Assembly: GCA_963719005.1 (NCBI GenBank)
Contig: CAVRAR010000008.1
Location: 1-64,000 of the forward strand
From: G963675935 sp963719005
Lineage (GTDB): Bacteria > Planctomycetota > Planctomycetia > Pirellulales > Thermoguttaceae
Length of the DNA: 64,000 bases
Direction of reading: 5' to 3'
The translations under genes were made by a program, and so were the position numbers. Below the pieces are notes generated by a model. The model was given only the letters and a program-made list of their open reading frames with translations. It did no database searches and was not told the origin of the DNA. This document shows positions 55,121 through 64,000 of the stretch, piece after piece; the first letter of the stretch is position 1, and each line of letters begins with the position of its first letter.

Positions 55121-56161
55121 TTATCCAGTCTGCCTGCTTGGAATAATTTGCGGCTCCGGCAATTCAACCTCAACTTCGCGCAAAAAAGCGGCAGCCTGCT
55201 CCGGCGGAACCGGATTGATGTAAAAACCGGTCCCCCATTCAAAACCGGCCGTCTTCGTTAAACTCGGCATAATCTCTATATGCCAGTGATAGTGCCCTAG
55301 CTCCTGCGTGTCAAAGGGGGCCGTGTGAACGATGTAATTGTACGCGGGCTGGTCAAGTGCGGCCTCCACCTTCACGATCACCTGCCGCATCACGCCCGAT
55401 AGCTCCTCGACTTCGTTCTTCTGGATATTCTCGAAATGGCTGGTGTGATTTTTCGGCAGGATCCAGGTCTCGAAGGGGAAGCGGCTGGCGAAGGGGCAAA
55501 AGGCCACGAAGCCCGGCGTGTCCAATACGATTCGCTTCTCGGTGGCCAATTCCTGTTGGATCATGTCGCAGTAGACGCAGCGGCCGCGATAATTGTAGAA
55601 CTCCAACGAGCCGGTCATCTCTTCCCAGACGTTGATCGGCACGATGGGCGTCACGATCAACTGGCTGTGCGTGTGTTCCAACGACGCCCCCGCTGCGGCG
55701 CCGACGTTCTTGAAGATCATGCCGTAGACCAGTCGCTGGTCCTTCTTCAGATCGACCAAGCGATCGCGGTACACCCAGAACACCTCGCGCAGCTCTTCTT
55801 CGGCCAGTTCCGAGGTGCTGATGATGTGCCGGGGCGACTCGATGATGACTTCGTGCGCGCCGACGCCGCGCATCATGTCGTAGATGCCTTCGCCGCGCTT
55901 GTTCAATTGGCCTTCGATTTCCAGGGCCGGGAATTTGTTGGGCACGACGCGCACCCGCCACCCTTCGCGGTTGCGCTGCGAGCCGGGCCTGCGATAGGCG
56001 ATGATTTCGTCGGGGGTTTTGTCTTCGTGTCCTTCGCAGAAGGGGCAAAAACGCCCTTTTTGCCGCTGCGGGGTCGAGTCGAAGTCGTGCGGCCGTTTCG
56101 CCCGGGCGCTAGCGATGATTACCCAACGGCCAACGATCGGATCTTTGCGGAGGTCTGGCAT
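55121..56161 (-). CDS. galT: Galactose-1-phosphate uridylyltransferase (GalT/HIT-like)
   Basis: A 346-aa nucleotidyltransferase of the HIT superfamily. Zinc-binding Cys pairs are in FCPFCEGH and CVYCDMIQ. The active-site-like His motifs are LEHTHSQL (corresponding to the HPH region) and GHYHWHIEIMP. The start is MPDLRKDPIVGRWVIIASAR, a common start of the family. It would exchange UDP between glucose- and galactose-1-phosphate (family inference; ADP-glucose-type activity is also possible). Its ATG is abutted by a pyrimidine-rich repeat arm with no Shine-Dalgarno site. Confidence 0.88.
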   Translation of the reverse strand: MPDLRKDPIVGRWVIIASARAKRPHDFDSTPQRQKGRFCPFCEGHEDKTPDEIIAYRRPGSQRNREGWRVRVVPNKFPALEIEGQLNKRGEGIYDMMRGVGAHEVIIESPRHIISTSELAEEELREVFWVYRDRLVDLKKDQRLVYGMIFKNVGAAAGASLEHTHSQLIVTPIVPINVWEEMTGSLEFYNYRGRCVYCDMIQQELATEKRIVLDTPGFVAFCPFASRFPFETWILPKNHTSHFENIQKNEVEELSGVMRQVIVKVEAALDQPAYNYIVHTAPFDTQELGHYHWHIEIMPSLTKTAGFEWGTGFYINPVPPEQAAAFLREVEVELPEPQIIPSRQTG

Positions 56162-56360
56162 GGAGAGGGGTCAGGGGTCAGGGGTGCGGAATGACGAAGC
56201 TCGAATGACGAAGTGAATGACGAAGCTCAAATGACGAAGCTCAAATGACGAAGGAAATCCGAAATCCGAATGACAAACGACGAAGGCCAACCGCGGCACA
56301 ATTGATTTTCGGATTTCGGCCTTCGGATTTCTTTTGTCATTCGTGCTTCGTCATTTTCTC
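56162..56360. repeat. Complex repeat between GH57 and galT
   Basis: Direct units AATGACGAAGCTC repeat at least four times (56199-56260), and a palindrome of the type GGAAATCCGAAATCCGAATG with TTCGGATTTCGGCCTTCGGA follows. The left edge is GGGGTCAGGGGTCAGGGG, directly upstream of the galT ATG. Confidence 0.75.
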
Positions 56361-58560
56361 TTACGCTTGCCACATAATCAATTCATAATCGGGCGACGGA
56401 ACGATGGTTTCGATCGCCCCTTCGTGCGGGATGCGTTCGACGGACTGCTTGTTCTTCAGCAATTCGACGTAAAAATGCACGGGCTCGTCGGTTTTGCGGG
56501 CGAGGCTGCGGAAGGTGACGGCCGCCTCGAACAGATTGTCGGCCGCGGCCTCGGCGTGCGCCCCGGCCATCACCGCGCCGTGCCGCCACAACTGCACCTG
56601 CGGCTCTTTTCGGCTGGGATGCGTCACCAGCAACTCGAAGCCCTCGGGCTGGAGGAAGACGAGCCTGATCGCGTCCACCTCGGCCAATTGCTCGCGGAAC
56701 GGGCCGCCGCGCGAGTCGAGCCGCAGCAGCAATCGCTCGGTGTCGAAGCCAAAATAGAGGTCCGAGATGTATCCTTGCGTGACCATGCTCATGGTTCCGC
56801 GCGAGCCGCCGCAGACGTAGTGGCCGGCATTGATCCACTCGAAATAGGTTCGCCGCCCGTCCACTTTGACTTTCAACAAGCCGGTCGGCGGGGTGTAGCC
56901 CTGCGCATGGCGGGCGCCTTGGCGGATGGGGCGTGCCAACTCCGCCGGCGGCTGCTCGCTCAACACCTGGTAGACGTTTTGCAGGTGCTTGCGGAAGAGC
57001 CGGTCGAACAGGCCGTCCTGCGCACTGCTGTGGCTGTCGCCGAACCACCAGAACCAATCGCTCCCCTCGGCAATGAAAAGCTCTTCCCACGCCCGGGCGA
57101 TGCTTTCGGCCGGTTTCGACTTCCGCGCGGCGACGGCCACGAGCCATTGGCGTGTTTCATGCAACAAATCCCAGGCACGGTTGCACTCGGGATGCCCGAT
57201 CCAAATGCCGAAGTTGTGCTGGATCCAACTGCCGGGGAAGAGGTGGCCGATCTTGTCGGTGGCGGGCCAGCGGGCGAGATAGTCGGCGATTCGCACCGGC
57301 TTGATCTTCGGCATGCTGCACCACGCGGCGGTACACCCCGCGCAAGAAGTCGATGCCGGCCTTCGGGTAGTATTCCCAGCAGTTCTCGCCGTCGAGGATG
57401 ATGCTGACCAGCGTAGGCCGATGGCCCGCGTTGCCGCCCGTGGCGCTGCCGATGGCTTCGAGCTTGCCGATGAAATCGTTCACCGCGTGTTCCGGCTGGT
57501 AGCGATGATAGTGGAAGCCGATCTGGTCGCTCATGGCGTGATCGCGAAAGACCAACTGCAACGATCGGCCTTGTTCTTCCGCTCGCCAAGGGCGGTAGAG
57601 CATCTCGGGATTGCGGAGGTATCCGTTGCCGTCGCGCGCGACCCAGCCGTCGGTCGAGCAGGAGAGGATTTCCTCGTCGGCGCCGATCCACTGGATGCCG
57701 GCTTCCGCGATGGCCGGAATGATGCCCTGGCAGACCGAACCTTCGGAAGGCCACATTCCCCGCGGTTTTTGCCCAAACAGCTTCTCGTGGAACTCGACCG
57801 CGCGGCGAATGTGCTCGCGCGCGTCTTCGGGATAGCCATCGAGATGTTTCGGTAGCATCACGTTGGGCATCGCGCGGCGGGCCAGCCGCTTGTCGCACAG
57901 CAGCGGCAAGATGGGGTGGTAGAAGGGCGTGGTGGTAAGCTCGACTTGCCCTCGCTCCATCAATTCCCGATGCAGTGGCACGACTTGCCTGAGCAGCTCC
58001 ATCTGCTTTTCCATCAGCCACAGCTTTTCCTTCTCCGTCCAGCCGCGGCCCTTGCTGCGGAACTCGGCCAGCTCCGCATCGATCTCGAAAGCCAGCGGGT
58101 GGATCCACACCAGGTTCGACCAGCATTGCAGGTCGATCACGTCTTTCTTATTGAACCGCTTGCGGGCTTTGTCGGCGGAATCGACGCCCAGGCCGCGCTT
58201 GCGGTACAACTCGTAGTAGCGGGGAAATGGCCGGATCATCTGGTCGGGATGGACCATAAAGAAGTTGTCCATCAGGTAGTAGACGTCTTCTTCGCTCAAA
58301 CCGTCGGCTGGCGTGAGCGAGACGCGCTGATGGACGTCTTGATGGCCGCCGTCGGTGCAGGCCGACAACTGCTGCAAGAGGCTGGGCACCAGGTTGATCG
58401 TGGCGTGCAACTCGGGAACTTCCCGCAGCAGCATCGCCATTCCCCAATAGTCCTTGGTGCCGTGCAGGCGGACCCAGGGCATGGGGTTTTCCTTGGCGAC
58501 GTCGTCCGGATAATACGGCTGATGTTGATGCCAGAAAAAGGCCAACGAGACTTCGTGCAT
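56361..58560 (-). CDS. GH57 amylase/mannosidase-type protein (COG1449), one frame break
   Basis: About 732 aa after correcting one extra base at about 57310 (frames 57157-58560 and 56361-57314 overlap there; the join is HAxKIKPVRIADYL). Family marks: MHEVSLAFFWHQHQPYYPDD, VSLTPADGLSEED, nucleophile E273 in GMWPSEGSVCQG, acid/base D390 in SIILDGENCWEYYP. The C-terminal part, after the catalytic barrel, is a helical and beta domain (YLARWPATDKIGHLF, WEELFIAEGSDWFWWFGDSH). COG1449 proteins often lie near glycogen genes and act on alpha-glucans. It probably works with the neighbouring glgA and galT. Confidence 0.88.
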
Positions 58561-58591
58561 GGCGATCCTTCACCCTCGATCGGTGGAAATC

Positions 58592-58731
58592 AAGTAGTAG
58601 GCACACGCCGTGTGCCGTTTTCGTACCTTCTCTGCAACTGGGGCGGCAGCGCAACTGCCACCCCGACCGCGGCGGCACACGGCGTGTGCCTCCTACTTGT
58701 CGGGCGGCACACGGCGTGTGCCTGCTACTTG
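58592..58731. repeat. GGCACACGCCGTGTGCC repeat cluster
   Basis: AAGTAGTAGGCACACGCCGT at 58592, and two complementary copies ending CTACTTG at about 58699 and 58731. The last copy overlaps the 3' end of the GH127 gene and supplies its TAG stop. Confidence 0.75.
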
Positions 58732-60887
58732 TCGCGCAAAACGTCAAATCCCGCAACGTTAATGAAGCGGTCTTTCGACGGCGGTGTGTTCTTCTCCAAA
58801 AGCTTCAGGCGAATCGTGTGCTTGCCGGGCTTGAGCTTCGGCGACGTCCACTCGAAGGGAATATCCCGCCCGGGACCGTACTGATCGACAATTGCAACGA
58901 CCTTATCGTCCACGCTCACTTCCGCCCGGCCGGCGTCATCATATTTGAACCCGTTCCAACGTATTCCGGTTCCCTCGAACGTACATTCGGCAGTCGCCCC
59001 CGCAATGTTGGTGAAATGGAACTGTGGACACTGGTTCCAGGCCATCTGATACGTGACCGCACTGTGTGGAATATACCGCGCCGCGGCCGGATCGAGGTAG
59101 AGGAAATAGCGTTCGCCCTCCTTGTAGGCATAAAACGGCCGCAATAGGATCGCCGGATCGCCGGCAAGCCGCCAGGTGAGCACCTCGCCCGCCACCGGGG
59201 TCAATTCGCGGCCGAGGCGGTTCAGGTCGAGCTTCTCGACGAAGCCGGGATTTGCGGCCCGCGCCGCCAAGACGACCGGCCCGAAGAGGATCGCCGCCGG
59301 ATAGTCGCGATTGGGAATCAGCCGGCTCACCCAAAGCCGCATCGGCAGCGCGATTGTCAACCGGTCGCCCGATTTCCATTGGCGATGCAGCGATGACCAG
59401 TGCAGCGGATCGGTTTCGAGCGCGACGGGCTCGCCGTTGAGTTTTGCCGTCATCGGCGCGGCCAGCCACGAGGGCGTGCGAATCTTCAAACCGGCCTCGA
59501 CGGGCCGGTCCGTCTCGACGGTGAACTCGATCGCGCCGTCCTCGGGAAACCGGGTTGCCTGGTGTAACGTGACGTTCGCCCCGGCGTGCGACCACTTCAC
59601 CGTGGAGGGCGTGAACAGGTTCACGTAGAGGTTGTCGCCGTCCTTGAAATAGGCCAGATCGCAGCAGTCGGCGGTTGCCTGGATTCGCGTGCCGGCGCAG
59701 CAACTCCAGCCGTCGCCGTGGATGCGTTTCATGCCACCGTGCGGGTTGTAGTCGGAGTAGTAGAACACTCGGCCGTCGGGGGCCATCGGGATGGCGGCCC
59801 CGAGGCCGTTGATTGCGATCCGCTCGGCCCAATCGCCATAGCGGGCCTCTCCGGTGCATCGCACGAGATACTTGACTATTTTGAACACCGCCCAGGCGCC
59901 ACATTGAGTCTCGGCGGTGGCCGTGGTCTTCGACAGGTGATCGAGCAGCGCTTCGCGCGGCAGCAGTTGCTCGTCGGGCCCGTAGCAGCCGGTGGCGAAC
60001 ACCTGGTAAGCCTGGAGGTAGTCGTAGGCGTTCCGCAGAATGTCGAGATACCGCGAATCGCCGCGTACCAGATACGCGGCCCCGGCCCCGCCGAGCGTGT
60101 TCACGTGGCTGTACGCATGATTGGCCTTTGAGTGTTTGCCGCTTCGGTTCGGTCCGAAGGGATCCTCGCCTCGGGCGTAGAAGTCCCAGTATTGCGGATA
60201 CTCCCACACCGCGGCGAAGTCGCGATACTTTGCATCGCCGCTGGCCAAGTAGGCCCGATAAAGATTCTCGCTCAATGTGTACCACTCGCAGCCGTCCGGG
60301 AGCGGCTTGCTGCGATCGAGGTTCTTTATGGCCCAGTCGGTGATTCGGCTCAGATGCCGCAGCGCGTCTTTGTTGCCGCAATAGAGATAAGCATCGACCA
60401 GGCCGCCGACGATCTTGTCGTAGGTGTAGTGGGGGGCGTTCGGTTGCTTCGAGTAGTAGAAGTAGCCGTCCGGGGCGATGCATTTGGCCCATTCGGCGAT
60501 GAGCGCATTTGCCTTATCCCGGCAGGTGCGGTCGCCGGTAGCGGCATAAACCCGCGACAGCCCGGAAACGATCTGGCCGAAGACGCTGAAGACGTCGGCG
60601 GTATACCATCCGCCGAGATCGTTGCCCGGCGCCGGCAAACCCGCCCTTTGGCGAAAGCCCTTGAGGAGGTCGTCGTTGGGGATACGAAGATAATCGTCGC
60701 GGACCTCGTCCAATTGCATTCGCATCCGGCCGCCGTCGAGCGTCACACCGCGATAATCGAACGTTTCGAGCTGTAACTTGCCCTTGATGGCAACCGGTGC
60801 AGCGCCAGCGGCGAGGCTCGGCAAACATGCCGTTATCGCCATCGTTGAAACAAGACCGACGATCGTCCCTGTCGTGAGATTCTTCAT
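58725..60887 (-). CDS. GH127-family beta-L-arabinofuranosidase-like protein
   Basis: A 720-aa secreted protein with a signal peptide (MKNLTTGTIVGLVSTMAITACLPSLAAGA). The (alpha/alpha)6 barrel shows LPAPGNDLGGWYTADVF, DRSKPLPDGCEWYTLSE, HLSKTTATAETQCGAWAVFK (the Glu/Cys region) and GWSCCAGTRIQATADCC, corresponding to the zinc/nucleophile Cys cluster. A beta-sandwich follows, and a final 90-residue CBM-like domain (GTGIRWNGFKYDDAGRAEVS). GH127 enzymes cleave beta-L-arabinofuranosides; with the GH51 fusion at 1.8-6.3 kb it suggests use of arabinose-rich glycans (inference). It sits between glgA and a GH57 gene. Confidence 0.85.
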   Translation of the reverse strand: MKNLTTGTIVGLVSTMAITACLPSLAAGAAPVAIKGKLQLETFDYRGVTLDGGRMRMQLDEVRDDYLRIPNDDLLKGFRQRAGLPAPGNDLGGWYTADVFSVFGQIVSGLSRVYAATGDRTCRDKANALIAEWAKCIAPDGYFYYSKQPNAPHYTYDKIVGGLVDAYLYCGNKDALRHLSRITDWAIKNLDRSKPLPDGCEWYTLSENLYRAYLASGDAKYRDFAAVWEYPQYWDFYARGEDPFGPNRSGKHSKANHAYSHVNTLGGAGAAYLVRGDSRYLDILRNAYDYLQAYQVFATGCYGPDEQLLPREALLDHLSKTTATAETQCGAWAVFKIVKYLVRCTGEARYGDWAERIAINGLGAAIPMAPDGRVFYYSDYNPHGGMKRIHGDGWSCCAGTRIQATADCCDLAYFKDGDNLYVNLFTPSTVKWSHAGANVTLHQATRFPEDGAIEFTVETDRPVEAGLKIRTPSWLAAPMTAKLNGEPVALETDPLHWSSLHRQWKSGDRLTIALPMRLWVSRLIPNRDYPAAILFGPVVLAARAANPGFVEKLDLNRLGRELTPVAGEVLTWRLAGDPAILLRPFYAYKEGERYFLYLDPAAARYIPHSAVTYQMAWNQCPQFHFTNIAGATAECTFEGTGIRWNGFKYDDAGRAEVSVDDKVVAIVDQYGPGRDIPFEWTSPKLKPGKHTIRLKLLEKNTPPSKDRFINVAGFDVLRDK

Positions 60888-60920
60888 GGTAGCGGTCTCA
60901 GATAAGCATCATTCGCGATC

Positions 60921-60991
60921 GTTTAGCCGCCGCGTCCACGCGGCGTTGGCAGCGTAGGACACGTCGCGCCGCGTGGACGCGGCGGCTAAAC
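60921..60991. repeat. Perfect palindromic repeat (GTTTAGCCGCC type)
   Basis: Arms of 25 bases (GTTTAGCCGCCGCGTCCACG onward) are perfectly complementary at 60921-60945 and 60967-60991. It lies between glgA and the GH127 gene. Confidence 0.85.
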
Positions 60992-61034
60992 AGCGGCAGC
61001 AACGTTGTCGATTCTCGACTACCAATGCCGCAAA

Positions 61035-62523
61035 CTACTGACCGACTGCGTCTGTCCCACTTTGCTCCATCGTCTTCCGATACAACTCGACGTACTTTTT
61101 CGCGCTCTGGGCCCACGACCAGTCTTGCCGCATGCCCACTTCCACCAGTCGCTTCCACTGGTCGGGCTGCTGATAGACGTTGCAGGCCTGCCGCAGACAC
61201 TCGCTTCAGCGCCAGCGAACTGTACTCCTGGAACACGAAGCCGTTGGCCGCCGGGTTGGGCGACTGCGGATCGTAGCCGGTAATCGTGTCGGCCAGACCG
61301 CCGGTGGCGCGGACCAGCGGGACCGTGCCGTATTTCAGACTGTACATCTGGTTCAGCCCGCACGGCTCGAAGCGGCTGGGCATGAGGAACAGGTCGGCGC
61401 CGGCCTCGATGCGATGGGCAAGCGGATTGGAGAATTCCAGCCGCAGGGCCACCTTTTGCGGGAAGCGCTCGGCCAGGGCCTGCAACATCTTGTGGTACTT
61501 CGGCTGGCCCGTGCCGAGGACCGCCCACTGCACGTCGCTGGTGGGCAGCCAACGCTGCATCACGTCGACGATCAGGTCGAGCCCTTTCTGATCGGTAATC
61601 CTGCCCACGAATCCGAGCAACGGGGCGGTCGATTCGCGCGGCAATCCCAACTCCTTCCGCACGGCCGCCTTGCAGATCGGCTTGACCTGATCGACGTTGC
61701 CGGCGTTGTAATTCGCGGGCAGATGCGGATCGACGGCCGGATCCCACTCGTGCGGGTCCATGCCGTTGAGAATGCCCGTCAACACGTTGCGTCGATACTG
61801 CAACACCCCTTCCAGCCCGCACCCCAAGGGGCTGCTCTGAATTTCCTGCGCGTAGCGCGGGCTGACGGTGCTGATCGAGTCGGCGAAAACCATGCCGGTC
61901 TTCAACAGGTTCAAGTTGCCGTGAAACTCCATCTGCCGCCAGTTGAAATACTTCCAGTCGAGTCCGGTCAACAACATGTCCCAGTGCCAGAACTGACCCT
62001 GATAGGAGATGTTGTGAACCGTCAACACGCTGGCGATCCGCTGGTAGCGTGGAATGCCGTGGTACTCGATCTTCAGATAGGCCGGCGCAAGGCCCGTCTG
62101 CCAGTCGTTGGCGTGCAGCACGTCGATGTGCAAATCCAACAGCCGAATGGCCTCCAACACGGCGCGGCTGAAGAAGACAAATCGCTCACAGTTGTCGATG
62201 TAGTCCCTGCCGTCGGCGCTGTAGAGTTGCTCGCGATCGTAGTACTGGTCTTGCTCGACGAGATAAACCGGCGTCCTTCCGTCGGGCATGGTGCTGCGGA
62301 GCAGATGGCCGGTGACCGTCTTGCTGCCGATCGGGACGATAAAATCGATCCCCAGCGGCTCGATCCGCTGTCCGCAGTAGCGCGTCTGGCGGTAGGCGGG
62401 CAGGATGACCGCCGCCTGATGCCCCAGTCGGGTCAATTCGACCGGCAGCGCCCCGCAGACGTCGGCCAATCCGCCGGTTTTGGCAAACGGAACCGCTTCA
62501 CTCGTAGCCAGCAGGATATTCAC
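61035..62523 (-). CDS. glgA: Glycogen synthase (GT5), one frame break
   Basis: About 495 aa. GlgA adds glucose from ADP-glucose to glycogen. It starts MNILLATSEAVPFAKTGGLA, the ADP-glucose-binding KTGGLAD. Other marks: HANDWQTGLAPAYLK, TVHNISYQGQFW, NGMDPHEWDP, GFVGRITDQKGLDLI, SRFEPCGLNQMYSLKYGTVP and GGLADTI. The frame breaks near 61197 with one extra base; read through, the tail is LRQACNVYQQPDQWKRLVEV and ends KKYVELYRKTMEQSGTDAVG with a stop at 61035, the usual GlgA end. Without the correction the protein would run on into low-complexity sequence to 60898. It heads the sugar cluster on this strand. Confidence 0.93.
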
Positions 62524-63057
62524 GGTCGGTTTCCTTTTTGAGACGGCACTGGCAATGCCTTCCCGTTGGCGTTTTCCCGCTTGGTTGAGATGGCCGTAAT
62601 TCTGTCGTCCCCGCTCCGCCGGAGCCCATTATTGCCGATTTGGGCGCGGCATAAAAGGCAAGGTCGGCGCAATCGGTACAGTTTATTGTATAGCACCCTA
62701 CATTTCCGCATTCAATAAATACCCCACAATTCGCATGTTGCCAGAAAACAACTGTGCGCGTGCTTGGGGCGTGGTAACGGATTCTGCATCTCATACGCCG
62801 TGGGGAGCTACCGAAACATGGGCCCTTGCGCTCGCCGCCGAAAGGAAGGCGGAATTGGTGACGTCAAAGGCACTGCCGGTTGACGGTGGCCGTCCACGCG
62901 ACGGCCCCAGAGGCCCCTCTCGGAAATGACTGCCGTACGATCGCTTGCATTGCACACGCTTTCGCACGGCCAGCACTTCAAGAACATCCTGTTAGTCGCG
63001 TGCGAAGCCGCAGGCGGTGCTGAAAAGGGCGCGCGCGGTGTAGCGCGGCGGCGTTGG
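62524..63057. other. Intergenic region without a recognisable gene
   Basis: 534 bases between glgA and the radical SAM gene. Only short, unrecognised open frames are present, and no clear palindrome. Confidence 0.5.
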
Positions 63058-64000
63058 CTATGCCTTCGACGTCTCGGGCTGCGGACCGCTTTTCGACGAG
63101 GTTCTCTCACCCGGCCGAAGCAGCAGCCCGAACACTTCACGAAAAGTGAGCTTGGTGTTCTTGCCTCGCAAGATGCCGAAGAACAGTTCGACGAACTTGA
63201 TCGTCATCAGCAAGGCCAAGAGCACCAGGGCCGGCACTTTCTTCAAGAACTGCCAGAACCCCCTGCCGGCGACAAACCATCCCGCGTTGGTGTCCGGTTT
63301 GACGAAGATCTTCTTGAGCCTGTGCCAACTCAGGTAGAAGGCCAAGTAGCTGACGAGGATGTCGTAGCGGATTTCGTTGGCCGTGGCTCCCTCGGGCACG
63401 TAGGAGAGGGGGATTTTGCGGAACGGGTTCTCAATAAACGTCGAGACGGAACAGAAGTTCTCGTACTCGCCCCGCACGTTGAGCCTTCCCTCTTCTTTCG
63501 CGATCTCGAAAAGGCGGGTGCCGGGATAGGGGGTGGCGTTGTTGAAGCGGACCAGGTCGAGGTCCAGTTCCTGGCTCATCCGCGCGCAGTTCATGCGGTC
63601 GGCATGGGTTTCGCCGGGCAGGGCGAAGATGAACGTGGCGTTGACGACAAAGCCGAGTTCCTTGGCAATGCGGACTGCCTCACGGCATTGTGCGACGGTT
63701 TCTCCCTTCAGCAGCACTTTCATCAAATCTTCGCTGGCCGTCTCGAGCCCGAAGAAGATGGATTCGAAGTTGGCGGCGCGGAGTTCTCGCAGGAGTTCCC
63801 GATCGACGTTGTCGCCCCGCGCCTGAAAGCCGAAGGCGGTCTTCTTGTCGAGGCCCAGCCGGCGAATCCCCTCGATCAGTTCGTACACCCGGTTTTTGTC
63901 GACCAGGAAATTGTCGTCGAAGAAGCCGATGTGGCGCTGACCGTACGTTCCGCTGAGCAATAGCAAGTCGTCGAGCACCGATTCACAATTGCGAAAGCGA
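63058..64000 (-). CDS. Radical SAM protein, C-terminal part (truncated by window edge)
   Basis: The frame is open through the window edge (RFRNCESVLDDLLLLSG and upstream). About 314 codons are seen. Features are the C-terminal half of a radical SAM TIM-barrel: GFFDDNFLVDKNRVYELIEG, FGFQARGDNVDRELLRELRA, IFFGLETASEDLMKVLLKGE, NATFIFALPGETHADRMN, ATPYPGTRLF. This is the pattern of B12-binding-type radical SAM proteins. The CxxxCxxC cluster site would lie beyond the edge. A hydrophobic stretch near the C-terminus (VPALVLLALLMTIKFVELFF) suggests membrane contact. The substrate is unknown. Confidence 0.8.
   Translation of the reverse strand, partial: RFRNCESVLDDLLLLSGTYGQRHIGFFDDNFLVDKNRVYELIEGIRRLGLDKKTAFGFQARGDNVDRELLRELRAANFESIFFGLETASEDLMKVLLKGETVAQCREAVRIAKELGFVVNATFIFALPGETHADRMNCARMSQELDLDLVRFNNATPYPGTRLFEIAKEEGRLNVRGEYENFCSVSTFIENPFRKIPLSYVPEGATANEIRYDILVSYLAFYLSWHRLKKIFVKPDTNAGWFVAGRGFWQFLKKVPALVLLALLMTIKFVELFFGILRGKNTKLTFREVFGLLLRPGERTSSKSGPQPETSKA

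Noticed and set aside
56199..56260. Direct AATGACGAAGCTC units as a CRISPR array or iterons
   Set aside because: The units are only about 13 bases, nearly without spacers, and no cas or replication gene is near.
61180..62541. A 453-codon plus-strand frame opposite glgA
   Set aside because: Antisense shadow of a well-supported glycogen synthase.
62735..62929. Short open frame between glgA and the radical SAM gene
   Set aside because: 64 codons with no ribosome site, motif or recognisable product.

Overview
This 64 kb window looks like a chromosomal piece of a GC-rich member of the Planctomycetota, probably near the Pirellulales. The reasons are the secreted PEP-CTERM proteins, a giant protein whose N-terminus carries the FEPMEERALLS form of the planctomycete LEPR/RRLL-type motif, a dockerin-like Ca-binding pair, a DUF1559 pseudopilin-like protein, GH57/GH127/GH51 glycosidases, and a very high load of palindromic intergenic repeats. 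No tRNA, rRNA or CRISPR array was seen. The assignment is inference from gene content.

Layout. 1-1.6 kb: an IS3-family element. 1.6-6.5 kb: a secreted C25-like peptidase/PA14/LamG/GH51 arabinofuranosidase fusion, flanked on both sides by the same leftover 3' end of an HMGL-like aldolase gene. 6.5-7.1 kb: a toxin-antitoxin pair with a clear promoter. 7.1-10.4 kb: a thioredoxin+CAP secreted protein and an unknown secreted protein. 10.5-15.9 kb: one PEP-CTERM repeat-protein gene split by two different IS5-family elements; removing both restores a ~1,211-codon frame. 16.5-17.5 kb: an XRE regulator and a divergent small gene. 18.1-33.2 kb: one ~15 kb gene (about 5,010 aa) for an S53-peptidase/Calx-beta-like/PQQ-propeller/dockerin surface protein, now read in five successive frames. 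33.5-35 kb: a PEP-CTERM gene, then IS21, integrase and PEP-CTERM leftovers, then a candidate stand-alone ncRNA with its own promoter and terminator. 35-45.4 kb: housekeeping genes (DEDD exonuclease, pepT, rpmI, rplT, pheS, pheT, homocysteine methyltransferase/MTHFR), with a REP-associated transposase and a GIY-YIG nuclease inserted between pheS and pheT. 45.7-52.7 kb: a deleted CheB/CheR-receiver-Hpt chimera, ftsH, an FHA protein and a DUF1559 protein. 52.9-62.5 kb: a minus-strand glycogen/sugar cluster (glgA, GH127, GH57, galT, GH57). 63.1 kb to the edge: a partial radical SAM protein.

Two window-wide patterns matter. First, palindromic repeats of many families sit in gaps, directly against start codons, and in frame inside conserved genes (pepT, pheS, pheT, the CheB/CheR chimera), much like the Rickettsia palindromic elements. 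Second, about 17 single-base frame breaks occur, nearly all net +1, including in the essential genes rplT, pheS and pheT. These are more likely sequencing or assembly errors than decay, so frameshifted genes are annotated here as one gene each.
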